The notes under the pieces were generated by a model. The model searched no databases. It saw nothing but the letters and a program-made list of their open reading frames with translations, and was not told the DNA's origin. 64,000 bases of DNA from Comamonas endophytica (GTDB taxonomy: Bacteria > Pseudomonadota > Gammaproteobacteria > Burkholderiales > Burkholderiaceae_C), in contig NZ_CP106881.1 in assembly GCF_023634805.2 (NCBI RefSeq), positions 1,302,001 through 1,366,000 on the forward strand, written 5' to 3'. The translations under genes and the position numbers were made by a program. Positions within the stretch are counted from its first letter, which is position 1; every line of letters starts with the position of its first letter. Of this stretch, positions 40,871-48,797 are shown in pieces.

Positions 40871-42836
40871 CCAGCAGGGCGTCGAACAAGGTGCGCAGCA
40901 GCGCCAGGTCCCAGCCCTCGCGCGGGCCGAGCATCTTCTCCAGCGCGGCGCGCAGCTGGCGCACCTCCTTGGCGGCCACGCTCTGGTCGTGGCTGCCGAA
41001 AATGCGCTCGATCTGCGCGATGGCGCGGGCCGTGGCATCTGCGCGCGAAGGGGCACTGCCCTCGGGCGCGACTTCTGCGCGCAGCGCGAATTCCAGCGGC
41101 CAGCGCTGGTCCGGGTCCTGCGTGGATACGCACTGCACCTGCAGCGTGCCGACCTCGGTCATCGTCGCCTGCAGCTGCACCTCGACCTGGGCGCGCTCGC
41201 GCCCCGGCGGCGCGGGCAGCACCGCGCTCAACGGCGGCAGGTGCACCACATCTTCTCCCGCGAGATCGCGGACCGCGCCGGCAGGCACATTGCCCAGCGC
41301 CGTCGATGCCAGCAGATGGAAACGCACCGCCTGGCCCAGCCGCAGCGCGAAGCGCTGGCCTTCGAGGCGCACCGCCACGCCCTCCTCGCTGCCCTGCGGC
41401 AGCAGGCAGATCGCGCGCAGGCCCTCGCCCTCGTCGAGCCGCAGGAAATAGCTGCGCGCCGAGCCGCCGCCAATGCGCACGGCGCCTGCGGCGGGCTGCA
41501 TGCGCGCCAAGCCATGGGCCACGGCGCCACGCGCCACCGCCCAGTCGGGATGTGGATTGACCAGCACCCGCACCGGCGCGCCGCGCCAATGCGCCAGTTG
41601 CTCGACCACGCGCTCGGCGATGGCCGTGCCGTGGAACACGCCGCCATTGAACAGCACGCTGTCGGGCACGCCTTCGGCGCCCAGCAGGTCCGCATGCGCC
41701 TGCAGGAAAGCGGCGAGATGGCGCGTGATGGCCGCATCGGCGGGATAGGGCAGGCCCCAGGAAAGCAGTCCCCCCTGGCGCTGGCGCGGGCGTGCATCGC
41801 GGGGCTGCAGCGGAAAGAAGCCTTCCAGCAGCTGTTCGCGCACCGCATCGCGCCGCAGCTGCGCCGAACGCGCCCCGCCCATCAGCTGCGCGCCGCTGCC
41901 CAGCAGCGTGACGTTGACGGCTTCGGGCGCGTCGGGCGCCAGCAGCTGCTCCTTGGCCGCGCGGCAGCGCTGCACCAGCTGCGCGAAGCGCGTGGCCGAC
42001 AACCGGGGCTGGGGCGCCGCCAGTTCGGCCTCGAGCCCATGGGCCAGCGCCAGGTCCATGTTGTCGCCGCCGAGCATCAGGTGCGCGCCCACGCCGCGGC
42101 GCGCCAGCTCGGGCAGGCCGCCGGTCTGCGTGACCTGCACCAGGCTCAGGTCGGTCGTGCCGCCGCCGATGTCGACCACCAGCAGCCATTCGCTGCCCTG
42201 CAGCGCCTGGCCGACCTGCGCCGACTGCAGCATCAGCCAGTCGTGCAGCGCGGCCTGCGGCTCCTCCAGCAGGCGCAGCGGCGGCAGGCCGGCGAGCTGC
42301 GCGGCTTGCAGCGTCAGCGCGCGTGCGCCTTCGTCGAACGATGCGGGCACCGTCAGCACCAGCGCCTGCTGCGCCAGCGGCGCATCGGGAAACTGCGCAT
42401 CCCAGGCCGCGCGCAGATGTGCCAGATAGCTGGCGCTGGCCTGCAGCGGCGAAATCTTCTGCACCCCCTCGGGGGCGCCCCAGGGCAGGATCGGCGCGCT
42501 GCGGTCCACGCCGGCATGCGACAGCCAGCTCTTGGCGCTGCTGACCAGCCGTCCCGGCACCTGCGCGCCCAGCTCCTGCGCATAGCGACCGAGCAGCGCC
42601 GGCGCCGCTTCACTGGAAAACAGCGGCGGCCAGGGCTGATGCAGGGTATCCGGCGCCAGCTCGCCTTCGCCCGCCTGGTAGCGCAGCGAGGGCAGCAGCG
42701 GCTGCGCGGCGATCTCCGCGGCCGAGATGCGCTGGGGGATGGGCAGCAGCGCCACGGGCGCGCTGCCATCGGCCGGCGCATAGGCCAGCAGCGTATGGCT
42801 GGTGCCCAGGTCGATGCCGACGATGTATTGCGCCAT
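40836..42836 (-). CDS. Hsp70-family chaperone-like protein (N-terminal part, frameshifted)
   Basis: 666 residues. The actin-like ATPase domain has phosphate-1 IVGIDLGTSHTLLAY, VLTVPASFDEGARALT, phosphate-2 LLVVDIGGGTTDLSLVQV and adenosine-motif region RIGGGSARSYF. A DnaK-type beta domain follows. The frame ends in Ala/Pro residues just before a TGA at 40836, while the normal C-terminal domain continues in another frame. An intact protein would be about 920 residues. Sits 13 bp after a related Hsp70 gene. Start 42836 (MAQYIVGIDLG). Function of this YegD/HscC-like group is unknown. Confidence 0.82.
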   Translation of the reverse strand: MAQYIVGIDLGTSHTLLAYAPADGSAPVALLPIPQRISAAEIAAQPLLPSLRYQAGEGELAPDTLHQPWPPLFSSEAAPALLGRYAQELGAQVPGRLVSSAKSWLSHAGVDRSAPILPWGAPEGVQKISPLQASASYLAHLRAAWDAQFPDAPLAQQALVLTVPASFDEGARALTLQAAQLAGLPPLRLLEEPQAALHDWLMLQSAQVGQALQGSEWLLVVDIGGGTTDLSLVQVTQTGGLPELARRGVGAHLMLGGDNMDLALAHGLEAELAAPQPRLSATRFAQLVQRCRAAKEQLLAPDAPEAVNVTLLGSGAQLMGGARSAQLRRDAVREQLLEGFFPLQPRDARPRQRQGGLLSWGLPYPADAAITRHLAAFLQAHADLLGAEGVPDSVLFNGGVFHGTAIAERVVEQLAHWRGAPVRVLVNPHPDWAVARGAVAHGLARMQPAAGAVRIGGGSARSYFLRLDEGEGLRAICLLPQGSEEGVAVRLEGQRFALRLGQAVRFHLLASTALGNVPAGAVRDLAGEDVVHLPPLSAVLPAPPGRERAQVEVQLQATMTEVGTLQVQCVSTQDPDQRWPLEFALRAEVAPEGSAPSRADATARAIAQIERIFGSHDQSVAAKEVRQLRAALEKMLGPREGWDLALLRTLFDALLARAPAPAHARA

Positions 42837-42849
42837 GGCGGGCTGGCGC

Positions 42850-44700
42850 TCAGACCGCGGCAGCTTCGGAGCGGACGTCGAATTCGACCTTCCAGCGTTC
42901 GTCGCTGCCCAGCGGCACGGCATGCAATTCCAGCGTGCCGATATCCGTCACGCTCGCATGCAGCTGCACCGCCACGACTTCACCAGGCGCGCGCCCCTGG
43001 GCCGGCAGGTGGATCTCGATTTCCTGCAGCTCGACCAGCTCCTCGGGGCCCCAGAACTCCAGCAGGGTCCCCACCTGGTCGTTGCGGCGCGTCGAGGAGC
43101 CAAAGAAGCGCAGCCGCACCGGCTCGCCCACGACCAGCCCGAATTCCTGCGCGTCGAGCGTGACCTCGGTGCCCTCCTCCATGCCGAAGGGCGCCAGGCA
43201 CAGCGCCGACAGCGGCGGCTCCATGCCCGGGATGGCCGGCATGTTGGACTCCACGCCCACGTAGTACGACTGCGCCGCGCCGCCGCGGATGCGCACGCCG
43301 CGGCCCTGGCGCACATAGCCGAAATAGGCCGCGCCGCGCGCCACTGCGAGGTCGAGGTCGGCACCGTCCAGCAGCCGCGCGGGCGCGGCGCCCTCGGCGG
43401 CCAGCCAGCCGTTCAGCACCGACAGCAGACGCTCGGCAATCAGGCCCGACTTGAGCACGCCGCCGTTGAACAGCACCGCCGAGGGATGCAGGAAACTTGC
43501 GCCCGCGGGCTGCGTGCCCTGCAGGCCCTCGATGGCTTCGGTGGCGCCGGCCTGGCGCGAGAGAAACGCCGCGAGGTGGCGCGTGACGGCCGCGTCCTGC
43601 GCGTAGGGCAGGCCCAGCTGGGTCAGCGCGGCGCGCGCGCGGGTCAAGGGCTTGTCGCTCACCGCCACCTGCGGGAAGAAGCCGTCGATCAGGATCTGCA
43701 TGAGCTCGGCGCGCGTGACTTCGGTGCGTATGGACCCGCCGATCAGCTTCGAGCCACGGCTGGGCACGACCACCGGCACGCTGCCCAGCGAGGCGTCGCT
43801 CAGCAGCGCCTCCTTGGCCGCGCGGCAGGCATGGGACAGCGCGCGCGTCTGCCAGGCATCGAGCTGGCGGCCCTCGGCGGCGAGCTTGCGCGCCACGCCG
43901 TAGGCCAGCGCCAGGTCCATGTTGTCGCCGCCCAGCAGGATGTGCTCGCCGACGGCCACGCGCTGCAGGCTCAGCTCGCCGGCGTTTTCCAGCACCGCCA
44001 TCAGCGACAGGTCGGTGGTGCCGCCGCCGACGTCGACCACCAGGATCACATCGCCCGACTTCACCTGCTTGCGCCAGCCGCCGGCGCTGCCCTGGATCCA
44101 GCTATAGAGCGCTGCCTGGGGTTCTTCCAGCAGCGTCAGGTTCTGGAAGCCCGCGGCGCGCGCGGCCTCGGCCGTGAGTTCACGCGCCGCGGGGTCAAAG
44201 GACGCGGGGATCGTCACCGTGACGTCCTGCGCATCGAAGGGCGCCTCGGGGTGCGCCTGCTCCCAGGCCCAGCGCAGGTGCGACAGATAGCGGATCGAGG
44301 CGGTGAGCGGCGAGACGCGGTGCACCTCCTCGGGTGCATCGGCCGGCAGCAGCGGCGCGCGCCGGTCCACGCCGGGGTGGCACAGCCAGCTCTTGGCGCT
44401 GCTCACCAGGCGGATCGGCGTGGCCGCGCCGCGCGTGCGCGCCAGCTCGCCGACGGCGAAGTCCTGCTGCGCGCCCCAGGGCAGCGCCAGGTCGCCGGGC
44501 GCGAGTTCGCTTTCGTGCGGCAGATAGAGAAAGGAGGGCAGCAGCGGCTTGGCCTCGACGGCGGCCGGGCCGGTCAGCTGCGGAATGTCGAGCACGCCCT
44601 GCGCCACGCGGTCGCCATCGCTGGCCTCGTGGTCGACCCAGGACAGCGCGCAGTGCGTCGTGCCCAGGTCGATGCCGATGCTGTAGCGCGCGCCGCTCAC
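42850..44700 (-). CDS. Hsp70-family chaperone-like protein
   Basis: 616 residues, related to its neighbour. Phosphate-1 SIGIDLGTTHCALSW, VTIPASFDPAARELT, phosphate-2 LVVDVGGGTTDLSL, LLGGDNMDLALAYG and RIRGGAAQSYYVG. Lacks the long C-terminal domain of the adjacent gene. Its start overlaps the DUF2760 stop by ATGA, so it is the second gene of a three-gene unit. No DnaJ or GrpE is nearby, so this is not the housekeeping DnaK. Confidence 0.9.
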   Translation of the reverse strand: MSGARYSIGIDLGTTHCALSWVDHEASDGDRVAQGVLDIPQLTGPAAVEAKPLLPSFLYLPHESELAPGDLALPWGAQQDFAVGELARTRGAATPIRLVSSAKSWLCHPGVDRRAPLLPADAPEEVHRVSPLTASIRYLSHLRWAWEQAHPEAPFDAQDVTVTIPASFDPAARELTAEAARAAGFQNLTLLEEPQAALYSWIQGSAGGWRKQVKSGDVILVVDVGGGTTDLSLMAVLENAGELSLQRVAVGEHILLGGDNMDLALAYGVARKLAAEGRQLDAWQTRALSHACRAAKEALLSDASLGSVPVVVPSRGSKLIGGSIRTEVTRAELMQILIDGFFPQVAVSDKPLTRARAALTQLGLPYAQDAAVTRHLAAFLSRQAGATEAIEGLQGTQPAGASFLHPSAVLFNGGVLKSGLIAERLLSVLNGWLAAEGAAPARLLDGADLDLAVARGAAYFGYVRQGRGVRIRGGAAQSYYVGVESNMPAIPGMEPPLSALCLAPFGMEEGTEVTLDAQEFGLVVGEPVRLRFFGSSTRRNDQVGTLLEFWGPEELVELQEIEIHLPAQGRAPGEVVAVQLHASVTDIGTLELHAVPLGSDERWKVEFDVRSEAAAV

Positions 44701-45317
44701 AGTTCCACCTCGGCCTGGGCGATCACGCTGGCGGCCTTGGCATCGGTGAGCTGGGGCAGGCGCGTGGCGCTGACGCGCCAGCCGCGGTGGCCCAGCGTGC
44801 CGGTGAAGGGCGCCTGGCCCACGACGTTGCCGGTGAGGCGCACGGCCGTGGCGTCGAAGCCCGCGGGCAGCGTCACGCGGCTGCCTTCCATTTCGCTGCG
44901 CACCGGCTCGAGCGTGAAATGCTCGGCCAGCACCTTGCGGCAGCCGGCATGCACCACGCGCGTGGCGGCGCCGATGTCGGCGTCGCTGTAGCCGGTGGTG
45001 TCTTCCTGCACGAAGTCGACGAAGCGCGCTTCGCGCTGCAGCAGGCCCAGCAGCTGCAGCGCGCTGGTTTCGGAAGGGGCCACGGGTGCGGCAGGTGCGG
45101 CGGGTGCGGCAGGTGCGGCGGGTGCAGGCGCGGCAGCGGCGCCCGGCGCGGCGGCGCCCGGCGCGGCGGCGCCCGGCGTAACGGCATCGGCCGCGAAGGA
45201 CTCGCCGCTGCGCAGCCGCGCGACATTGCCGGCGAAACGCGCATCGCCCAGGATCGCGAAGAAGCTGCTCACGGCAAGCGCAATGCGGGACAGGAAGGAG
45301 GGAGGAGTGGAGTTCAT
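44697..45317 (-). CDS. DUF2760 domain protein
   Basis: 206 residues. An N-terminal hydrophobic stretch (IALAVSSFFAILGDA), an Ala/Pro/Gly low-complexity linker with PGAAA repeats (about 45-75), and a C-terminal DUF2760 domain (LQLLGLLQREARFVDFVQED...). The family accompanies paired Hsp70 genes in Burkholderiales, where it may be a membrane adaptor or client. Start at MNSTPPSF (45317); the frame is open upstream but unlike any protein. Confidence 0.82.
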   Translation of the reverse strand: MNSTPPSFLSRIALAVSSFFAILGDARFAGNVARLRSGESFAADAVTPGAAAPGAAAPGAAAAPAPAAPAAPAAPAAPVAPSETSALQLLGLLQREARFVDFVQEDTTGYSDADIGAATRVVHAGCRKVLAEHFTLEPVRSEMEGSRVTLPAGFDATAVRLTGNVVGQAPFTGTLGHRGWRVSATRLPQLTDAKAASVIAQAEVEL

Positions 45318-45598
45318 GTTCAGTCTGCCATCGTCAACGCGGGCGGCGCACAGGCCGCCAAGGCGGCCCTCTTTGCAGGCGCCTGGCCGCAGGAGCACGC
45401 GGCCCCCGGGCCGCGGCATGAAAAGGGACGGTCATGTTAACGAATCCCTGCGCACGGCAGCGCGGCTGCGCCACGTGGCGGGGCGGTGTATAGGTTTTTC
45501 GCCGCCGTGCGGGCGCTGCGGCCTGGGTCCGGGTCCAGGGGAATTGCCGCTTTCAATTTCCCAGCTGAACGAAGTACACTTTGAAACATTGGAAACAT

Positions 45599-46036
45599 TT
45601 AAATTCTTCTTTTGCACGCCCCGGAATAGCTCAGCGTGATTTCGTTGCACGCACCATCGCGGCGGTAGGAGAAGGCATCGGCCAGCTGACGCACGAAATG
45701 CAATCCCAAGCCCCCGATCTTCCTTTCCTCCAGGCCGGCTTCCAGGTCTGGCGCCGGCATGTCCGTGGGGTCGAATGCGGGGCCGTGGTCGCGCACGACG
45801 CAGGCCAGCGTGCACGGCGGCACGAATTCCACCTGCACCGAGACCGGTCCACCCGCGCCGCCATAGGCATGGAGCGCCACATTGCTCAGCCACTCGTCGA
45901 GCATCAGCTGGATTTTGGCCACCAGGTCCGCCGGCAGTCCGCCCTCCCGGGCCCATGCCTCGAGCCGCTCGAAGAAAGCCGGCAGCTCCTGGACCGAGCC
46001 ATGCAAATCACACCGCAGGGGAACTGGTTTGTTCAT
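45599..46036 (-). CDS. RsbW/BtrW-like anti-sigma serine kinase (HATPase)
   Basis: 145 residues forming one GHKL ATPase domain of the RsbW/SpoIIAB type. N-box LDEWLSNVALHAY with Glu48 and Asn52, G1 box VVRDHGPAFDP with Asp83, G2 box KIGGLGLHFVRQL. In partner switching this kinase binds a sigma factor or other target and phosphorylates a STAS protein. A STAS gene is at 57351 and a PP2C phosphatase gene at 48787, completing the trio. Divergent from the sensor operon with 77 bp between. A TTG six codons upstream is an alternative start. Confidence 0.85.
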   Translation of the reverse strand: MNKPVPLRCDLHGSVQELPAFFERLEAWAREGGLPADLVAKIQLMLDEWLSNVALHAYGGAGGPVSVQVEFVPPCTLACVVRDHGPAFDPTDMPAPDLEAGLEERKIGGLGLHFVRQLADAFSYRRDGACNEITLSYSGACKRRI

Positions 46037-46113
46037 GAGCAGCTCGAGAGTCAAGGGCCATGGAGCAGCGTGAGCGGCACGCCGGCGTTACATCCTGTTG
46101 CGAGTATTGTGAC

Positions 46114-46857
46114 ATGAGCTCTCACGCGCGCCACTCCCCTGCAAGGGCCTGGGTCGCGCCCTTGGTCGAAGCCGGCGGTCTGTGGCTGCTGATCATGCTG
46201 ATGGGTACCGCGCTGATCGTCGGGGTGCTGGACCAATGGCGCCAGCAGGAGTTGCAGGACATCGAACGCGCGAAGCTCGAACTCACGCTGCGCGAGGTGC
46301 ATGACAAACTCGAAGCCGACCTGGCGCTGGGCATGGAGCTGCAACACGATTCGCGCATCGAGGAGCTGCTGCAGCGCCAGCGGGAGAAAGACCCGCAGAT
46401 CTACACCCTGGAGGTGTTGGCCCCGGACGGCCGCACGCTCTTCAGCACCGATCGCGCCAGCGTGGGCGAGCCCTTGCCACCGGACGCGCTGGCAGCGGCA
46501 CGCCAGGGCGCGGCACAGCGCCGTCCCTGGCATGCGCAGATCGGCGCCCTGCACATGATGGGCCTCGGCCTGCACAACGCGTTTGGCGAGACCGCGGGCC
46601 ATGTGGGCATCAGCTACGCATCGCATACGGCAGGCTATGCCGCCGGCAGCCTGGTCACCGTGCAGGTGCAGCTCGCTTTGCTGGCGGTGGCGCTGGGCGG
46701 CTTGGCTGTGGTCTGGCTGGCAACATGGCCACAGCGCCGGCTGCTGCATGCCCAGTCGCAGGGCCAGCTCGCCCAGGTCCATGCGCGGATCGGGGCCACG
46801 TGCGCGCGGCTGGACGAGGGCGCGGCGCGGCTCGATGCCGTGGAGCATATCGAATGA
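46114..46857 (+). CDS. Membrane protein with single periplasmic sensor domain
   Basis: 247 residues. Helix 1 about 18-40 (GLWLLIMLMGTALIVGV), periplasmic region about 45-180, helix 2 about 180-200, then a cytoplasmic tail. The periplasmic part includes LALGMELQHDSRIEELLQ and PQIYTLEVLAPDGRTLFSTD, a pattern shared with other proteins of this operon. No output domain is present, so it may work with the next protein. First gene of the six-gene operon; stop overlaps the next start by ATGA. ATG 46114 is chosen; 18 upstream codons are open. Confidence 0.75.
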   Translation: MSSHARHSPARAWVAPLVEAGGLWLLIMLMGTALIVGVLDQWRQQELQDIERAKLELTLREVHDKLEADLALGMELQHDSRIEELLQRQREKDPQIYTLEVLAPDGRTLFSTDRASVGEPLPPDALAAARQGAAQRRPWHAQIGALHMMGLGLHNAFGETAGHVGISYASHTAGYAAGSLVTVQVQLALLAVALGGLAVVWLATWPQRRLLHAQSQGQLAQVHARIGATCARLDEGAARLDAVEHIE

Positions 46858-48797
46858 TCCGCATCGGCCTGCTCAAGATACGGCGGGAATGGACCGCGAC
46901 GGCGCTCGGCTGCGCCGCCGTCGTGCTGCTGGCGCTGGTCGCGGCGTTCCTGGTGCAGGTGCACGGCAGCCAGACACAGGCGCTGCGCGCGCAGGCGGCG
47001 CAGACCCGCGCACAGCTGATGGCCCAGTCCATAGCGCAGCGCCTGGCCGATGCGGCGAATGCAGGCATTCCCCTGCAGCAACTGGTGGGGATGCCGCAGT
47101 TCCTTGCGCACTGGCAGGCGCTGCATCCCGATATCGCATGGATCGCGGTCGACGATGCCCGGGGGCACGTGCTCTGGCACGGTCCCGCCGGCGATTCCCT
47201 CCCGCAGCATGAGGCCGGCACCGGCAACGCCGAGGTCGCACCCGCTGGCACGGTGGAGGCACGCGTGCGCCTGCAGCTGCACGACGCCGGCGCGCGAGAC
47301 CCGGGCCGGATGCTGGGCCAGCTCGCGCCGGCGGTATTGCTGCTGAGCGTGCTGGCCTGGCTTGGCGCGCACTTCGCCTGCGCCCAGGGCCCGTGGCTGC
47401 GCAACCATGGAGTGCGGCTGATGGCGCGCTGGGCCATGCGCGGCGACTACCGCCGGTTGCTGTACCTGCCGCAGCGCAAGCCCTTCGACCTGCGCGTGCA
47501 GGAGCTCGCGCAAGCCATGCGCCAGGTCCATGAGCGCATGGCGCGCATGCGGCTGCTGACGGGCTCGCTGCGGCGTACCGAGCCCCAGCGGCTGCGGCGC
47601 GACTACCTCGACCAGGTGCTGCAGCAGGCCGAAGGCCGCGACCGCTTTGCCGGCACCGATCCGGACAGCGTGCGGCTGGTGGCCGTGCAGTCGCAGTCGC
47701 TGTGGATGGCGCTGCTACTGTGCCTCGGCGCCGTCGGCCCCCTGGCCCATGGGCTGCGCCTGGTGCACGCAGACCAGCCGGGCCTCTGGCAGCAGGCGCT
47801 GCCGGCCGCCTGCCTGGGGGTGCTGCTGCTGGCGGCGGCCGCGGGCTGGCGGCTGGGCGCGCGGCTGCCTATCGCGATGCTCAGTGTGCTGATCCTGAGC
47901 CTGGCGGCGCTGGCGTTGCCGCTGTTGGCGCTGCTGCTGCTCGGCAGCAGCCTGCACCCGGCGGTGCTCGCGGCCTGGAACGGCGGCTTCGCGGGTGCTG
48001 CGCTGGCGGCCTGCACGCGCGTCCAGACCCATCCGGACGTGTATCCGGGGTTCGCCCATGCCCAGCCGCGCCGGCCCGGTGCCGCCTTGCTGGCCTGGTG
48101 GGGCGCGGTGTTGTCGCTCGGGCCCGGGCTGGGCTACTACACGCTGGCCACCTTGCCTCCTGCCTGGGCGCCGCTGGCACTGCTGCTGCCCATGGCCTCC
48201 GGGTTGTGGTCTGCGCTGCGCTGGGACGTGGCGCACAGCCCATGGCGCGTGCGCATGGCGGCGGCGGCCATGGCATTCCAGGCCCGCCGCGCGCATTGCG
48301 GCGCAATGCTGGGCATCGCCGCCGGCCTGGTGGCCGGTCCGATGATCCTGTCCTTGGCGGCATCCGGCAGCGCGACGCTGTCGCAGTGCTGCGCAGTGGG
48401 CATCGGCCTGGCGCTGGGCTGGTCCGCCGGGCCGCGCCTGGGCAGGCGGGACTGGGGGGCCACGGCACAGGGCGCCATCGCGCTTGGCGCCATCGCGCTG
48501 CAGCTGCTGGTGCTGGCCGCGCCGGCTTTCCCCGCTGCCTGGCACCTGCCCTGGCTGCCGTGGCTTTCGGGGCTGGTCTTCCTGTTGCTGGGCCTGCTGC
48601 TGGCGCAGGGGCTGGCGCAAGCCACCGAGGCGCTGCAGGAAACGGTCAGCCAGCGGCTGCTGCTGGGCTGCGCGCTGGGGGCCGGCCTCAGCGCCATGGC
48701 CGGCGCGGCAGGGCTGCTGGACGGGTTGCCGCTTCTGGCCGTGGTGCTTGCGCGGCCGCTGCCAGCAGCGCGCGCGAAAGGCTCCGATGTCTCTTAG
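46854..48797 (+). CDS. Sensor domain fused to a polytopic membrane domain
   Basis: 647 residues. Helix 1 about 15-37, periplasmic sensor about 40-150 with AGIPLQQLVGMPQFLAHW and PDIAWIAVDDARGHVLW, helix 2 about 162-180, a cytoplasmic linker about 185-280, then ten or more hydrophobic helices (about 285-640). The second half resembles a degenerate major-facilitator fold, as in the related protein at 51599. No enzymatic motif seen. Overlaps the downstream phosphatase gene by 11 bp. Confidence 0.75.
   Translation: MIRIGLLKIRREWTATALGCAAVVLLALVAAFLVQVHGSQTQALRAQAAQTRAQLMAQSIAQRLADAANAGIPLQQLVGMPQFLAHWQALHPDIAWIAVDDARGHVLWHGPAGDSLPQHEAGTGNAEVAPAGTVEARVRLQLHDAGARDPGRMLGQLAPAVLLLSVLAWLGAHFACAQGPWLRNHGVRLMARWAMRGDYRRLLYLPQRKPFDLRVQELAQAMRQVHERMARMRLLTGSLRRTEPQRLRRDYLDQVLQQAEGRDRFAGTDPDSVRLVAVQSQSLWMALLLCLGAVGPLAHGLRLVHADQPGLWQQALPAACLGVLLLAAAAGWRLGARLPIAMLSVLILSLAALALPLLALLLLGSSLHPAVLAAWNGGFAGAALAACTRVQTHPDVYPGFAHAQPRRPGAALLAWWGAVLSLGPGLGYYTLATLPPAWAPLALLLPMASGLWSALRWDVAHSPWRVRMAAAAMAFQARRAHCGAMLGIAAGLVAGPMILSLAASGSATLSQCCAVGIGLALGWSAGPRLGRRDWGATAQGAIALGAIALQLLVLAAPAFPAAWHLPWLPWLSGLVFLLLGLLLAQGLAQATEALQETVSQRLLLGCALGAGLSAMAGAAGLLDGLPLLAVVLARPLPAARAKGSDVS

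Noticed and set aside
45583-45599. Direct repeat GAAACATT-G-GAAACATT near the end of the RsbW-like gene
   Set aside because: Only two short copies, overlapping a stop codon in an AT-rich patch; insufficient to call an operator or attachment site.
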